Below, one piece after another: positions 5,211 through 6,726 of a stretch of 6,726 nucleotides of DNA. The notes beneath the pieces are model-generated. The model made no database searches. It was not told the origin of the DNA and saw only the letters and a list, made by a program, of their open reading frames with translations. Both the position numbers and the translations under genes were made by a program. Position 1 is the first letter of the stretch, and every line of letters starts with the position of its first letter. This DNA is from Parcubacteria group bacterium Gr01-1014_72 (GTDB taxonomy: Bacteria; Patescibacteriota; Minisyncoccia; Phycocordibacterales; VMFH01): contig VMFH01000027.1 in the NCBI GenBank assembly GCA_007375925.1, positions 1 to 6,726 of the forward strand, written 5' to 3'.

Positions 5211-5678
5211 ATGGAAAGAGCTGTTTTGCTGCAACTCGGGCTCATCGCGCTCGGCGTCGTGGGCTTCGCAATCGCCTACTACATCCGACGGAAGAAACGC
5301 CTATATGCGCCGCTCACCTGTCCCCTCGGCAGCGAGTGCGATACCGTCATCCACAGCCGCTACTCAACCATTCTTGACATACCGGTGGAGCTCCTCGGCG
5401 CATACTACTACACGCTCATCACACTCGCCCACACTGCCTTCCTCTTCTTCCCCGCGCTAGGAACCCCTTTTGTAAACGCGCTTCTTCTCGGGACAACGAC
5501 GACGGCCCTCGCCTTCTCCTTCTACCTCACCGTGATTCAACTCATCGCGCTGAAAAAACTCTGCACCTGGTGTCTCATCTCCGCCACCATCTGCGGAATA
5601 ATCTTCTTTATGGAGCTTTTCGTATCAGGTCTCACCCTCGCGGAATTTTTTGAAATTATAACTGCCTCCAATTTTTGA
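5211..5678 (+). CDS. Vitamin K epoxide reductase (VKOR) family protein
   Basis: This 155-residue integral membrane protein has four transmembrane helices at about 4-25, 56-80, 86-114 and 118-141. It carries both redox pairs of bacterial VKOR: the loop pair Cys37 and Cys43 in CPLGSEC (CX5C) and the active-site Cys118-Thr-Trp-Cys121 facing the quinone. The conserved YSTILDIPVELLG segment precedes helix 2. The family reoxidises a DsbA- or thioredoxin-like partner and passes electrons to quinone, so it drives disulfide formation outside the membrane. No thioredoxin domain is fused and no partner gene is in the window. The start at 5211 was chosen for membrane topology and the promoter-like element ahead of it. 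The TTG at 5151 and ATG at 5187 are less likely. The next gene begins 6 bases after its stop. Confidence 0.93.
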   Translation: MERAVLLQLGLIALGVVGFAIAYYIRRKKRLYAPLTCPLGSECDTVIHSRYSTILDIPVELLGAYYYTLITLAHTAFLFFPALGTPFVNALLLGTTTTALAFSFYLTVIQLIALKKLCTWCLISATICGIIFFMELFVSGLTLAEFFEIITASNF

Positions 5679-5684
5679 AACACT

Positions 5685-6152
5685 ATGGAACCCCCACAGG
5701 AACATCTTGAGTGGGAAGCATTTGAGTACGAGCGCGTCACGCACAGCACGGACTGGTACATCGCTGTCGGAATCATCGCCGGTTCCATCGCCGTCGGGGC
5801 GATTATCACTCATAACATTCTCTTCGCCGGCGTTATCGTACTCGGCACCTTCGCGCTCCTCCTCTACGCACGCCGCCCGCCACGCCTCGTATCGTACAAA
5901 GTGGAGGAGCGCGGAATACGGATCGGGCAGACATTCCATTCGTATGAAGACGGTGAGTCGTTCTGCGTGTGGGAGGACCGTACCCCGCCGAGGCTCATCG
6001 TGAAGCGAAAAGATCGGCTCATGCCGCTCCTCGTCATTCCGATTGCCGAGGTGGCTCCCTCTCTCGTCCGCGAGCGGCTCCTCACGGTACTGCCGGAAGA
6101 GGAGCTCCACGAATCATTCTCGGAGCGGCTCATGGAAACGCTCGGGTTTTGA
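5685..6152 (+). CDS. Conserved two-helix membrane protein, function unknown
   Basis: This 155-residue protein starts 6 bases after the VKOR stop and is surely co-transcribed with it. An acidic N-terminus with a WEAFEYERVTHSTDWYI segment (10-26) leads into two adjacent transmembrane helices (about 25-43 and 45-62). A cytoplasmic domain of about 90 residues follows, rich in beta-strand signal (LVSYKVEERGIRIGQTFHSYEDGESFCVWED), then an acidic helix ending ETLGF. The pattern of an N-terminal EY/dWY motif, paired helices and a PH-like beta domain resembles proteins I associate with CPR genomes, but I know no assigned function. A link to VKOR is suggested only by coupling. Its one cysteine (Cys94) sits in the predicted cytoplasmic domain. 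Confidence 0.85.
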   Translation: MEPPQEHLEWEAFEYERVTHSTDWYIAVGIIAGSIAVGAIITHNILFAGVIVLGTFALLLYARRPPRLVSYKVEERGIRIGQTFHSYEDGESFCVWEDRTPPRLIVKRKDRLMPLLVIPIAEVAPSLVRERLLTVLPEEELHESFSERLMETLGF

Positions 6153-6160
6153 CGGAAAAG

Positions 6161-6195
6161 CTTTCAGCTGTTAGTTTGTAACTGTTAGCTGTAAG
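6161..6195. repeat. 14-base-period short repeat (upstream of the tRNA-Arg pair)
   Basis: CTGTTAG occurs at 6168-6174 and 6182-6188. The full units CTGTTAGTTTGTAA and CTGTTAGCTGTAAG are in tandem with a 14-base period. The end, GCTGTAAGAAAG, resembles GCTTGTAGGAAAG at the end of the array at 3361-3390, so the two sites look like one repeat family. Confidence 0.65.
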
Positions 6196-6205
6196 AAAGA
6201 AACTC

Positions 6206-6277
6206 CTCCTTGTCGTTCAATGGATAGGACACTTCCCTGCGAAGGAAGAAATGCAGGTTCGATTCCTGCCAGGGAGA
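6206..6277 (+). tRNA. tRNA-Arg, anticodon GCG
   Basis: This is a 72-base cloverleaf. The acceptor is CTCCTTG (6206-6212) with CAGGGAG (6270-6276), including one G-U pair, and discriminator A at 6277. The D arm is GTTC/GGAC around AATGGATA. The anticodon arm is CTTCC/GGAAG around CTGCGAA, which gives GCG at 6239-6241 for CGC and CGU codons. The T arm is GCAGG/CCTGC around TTCGATT. No CCA is encoded. Most bacteria use ACG (inosine) for this codon box. Confidence 0.93.
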
Positions 6278-6295
6278 TAGGAGTGAAGGGAGTGC

Positions 6296-6367
6296 GCTTC
6301 TGTAGTTCAATGGATAGAATATCTCCCTCCGAAGGAGGTGATGCAGGTTCGATTCCTGCCAGAAGCA
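6296..6367 (+). tRNA. tRNA-Arg, anticodon CCG
   Basis: This is a 72-base cloverleaf with perfect acceptor arms GCTTCTG (6296-6302) and CAGAAGC (6360-6366) and discriminator A at 6367. The D arm is GTTC/GAAT. The anticodon arm is TCTCC/GGAGG around CTCCGAA, which gives CCG at 6329-6331 for CGG codons. The T arm is GCAGG/CCTGC around TTCGATT. It lies 18 bases after tRNA-Arg(GCG), with which it shares the whole T arm and D loop, so they probably arose by duplication. An inverted, broken copy of it follows at 6391-6585. Confidence 0.95.
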
Positions 6368-6390
6368 TAAAACGAACGCAGTGAGATTTG

Positions 6391-6585
6391 TGCTTCTGGA
6401 GCACGCAAACTGCTTTGCGTGCGTCAGGAATCGAACGCCGGAGTCATGTTTTGCCAGCAGGCAAAACAGACGAGGCGGTGCCCAGTCCCGATTTCATTTA
6501 TGAAATCGAGGATCCCGACATTTCCGTCGGGAGCCGAGGAGCGCGGCGGCGCGACGAGAGCCGAGGGAGATACTCCCGCCAGAAG
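6391..6585 (-). pseudogene. Inverted tRNA-Arg(CCG) remnant interrupted by hairpins
   Basis: Read on the minus strand, pieces of tRNA-Arg(CCG) appear in the right order. CTTCTGG (6585-6579) is like the 5' acceptor. TATCTCCCTC (6572-6563) is like the 5' side of the anticodon arm. GTTCGATTCCTG (6435-6424) is the T loop and 3' T stem, and CCAGAAGCA (6399-6391) is the 3' acceptor with discriminator. A perfect 9-base-arm hairpin (6401-6422) splits the T arm from the acceptor, and about 127 bases with several more hairpins separate the anticodon part from the T arm. The acceptor-like ends still pair (CTTCTGG with CCAGAAG). It cannot make a normal tRNA. The 5' matches are short, while the 3' match is stronger. 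Confidence 0.6.
6401..6577. repeat. Cluster of five hairpins
   Basis: Consecutive inverted repeats are: 6401-6422 (9-base arms GCACGCAAA/TTTGCGTGC, loop CTGC); 6447-6468 (9-base arms TGTTTTGCC/GGCAAAACA, loop AGCA); 6489-6508 (8-base arms CGATTTCA/TGAAATCG, loop TTTA); 6513-6532 (7-base arms TCCCGAC/GTCGGGA, 6-base loop); and 6565-6577 (5-base arms GGGAG/CTCCC, 3-base loop). A direct repeat GAGCCGAGG occurs at 6531-6539 and 6558-6566. None is followed by a T-run of terminator type. Confidence 0.8.
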
Positions 6586-6614
6586 AAAAATAAGCAGGTC
6601 AGGCGGGACGGGGG

Positions 6615-6726
6615 TTAGGCGCGAACGGTGGAGTTTATGAGCGCCGCGAGCCGAGACTTCTTCCTATCCGCTCTCCCGCGCGGGATAGCGTGAGTCTTCG
6701 CCGCCTTATCAAAAGCTTTGTACACG
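6615..6726 (-). CDS. rpsT: 30S ribosomal protein S20, C-terminal part
   Basis: The gene enters from the right edge and stops at TAA (6617-6615), so only the last 36 residues are seen. They read VYKAFDKAAKTHAIPRGR, then ADRKKSRLAALINSTVRA. The pattern of DKAAK, then a basic linker, then A-x-RKKSRLA is the conserved S20 C-terminus, the part that packs against helices of 16S rRNA in the small subunit. The N-terminal half and start lie outside the window. The stop codon sits inside a GC-rich stretch (6597-6620) that resembles the repeat material further left. Confidence 0.88.
   Translation of the reverse strand, partial: VYKAFDKAAKTHAIPRGRADRKKSRLAALINSTVRA

Noticed and set aside
6171..6404. Minus-strand frame with repeated LAGIEPA segments
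   Set aside because: It is the antisense translation of the two tRNA-Arg genes, a well-known source of false proteins.

Overview
The window looks like a piece of a GC-rich genome from the Candidate Phyla Radiation (Patescibacteria), most like a Parcubacteria-type ultra-small bacterium. This is inferred from the look of the proteins and was not checked by any search. The signs are: a type IV pilus pilM-pilN-pilO cassette without pilP or pilQ; a RuvX of the VGES...DASAAAIILQ type; a stand-alone VKOR; a small two-helix membrane protein of a style I associate with CPR genomes; tRNA genes with no encoded CCA; short intergenic gaps; and many GC-rich palindromes.

Layout. A minus-strand tRNA-Arg(UCU) at 8-79 is preceded, in its own direction, by two tandem truncated tRNA 5' halves (80-193). 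Next is a tight minus-strand operon, read right to left: pilM (2813-1692), pilN (1699-1151), pilO (1154-585) and a small one-helix protein (570-214). The first two junctions overlap by 8 and 4 bases. A TATAAT box lies upstream of pilM. Further right, still on the minus strand, are ruvX (3357-2914), which carries a palindromic in-frame insert, and a YdcF/DUF218-family gene (4047-3394). The direction then switches. On the plus strand come tRNA-Ser(UGA) (4109-4193), a secreted N-acetylmuramoyl-L-alanine amidase (4280-4942) in more AT-rich DNA, a 268-base gap, VKOR (5211-5678), a two-helix membrane protein (5685-6152), tRNA-Arg(GCG) (6206-6277) and tRNA-Arg(CCG) (6296-6367). The right edge holds a hairpin-packed region that contains an inverted, interrupted copy of tRNA-Arg(CCG) (6391-6585). 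It ends with the C-terminal 36 codons of rpsT (ribosomal protein S20) on the minus strand.

How the genes fit together. PilM, PilN and PilO form the inner platform of a type IV pilus; PilN keeps the N-terminal motif that docks on PilM. The amidase and VKOR are envelope functions: wall hydrolysis and oxidation of cysteines to disulfides. RuvX, S20 and the four tRNAs are housekeeping. I see no defence system, CRISPR array or transposase. The most unusual material is non-coding: GC-rich palindromes that have entered ruvX, possibly pilO, and a tRNA-Arg copy, plus tandem tRNA halves and a 14-base-period repeat seen at two gene boundaries.
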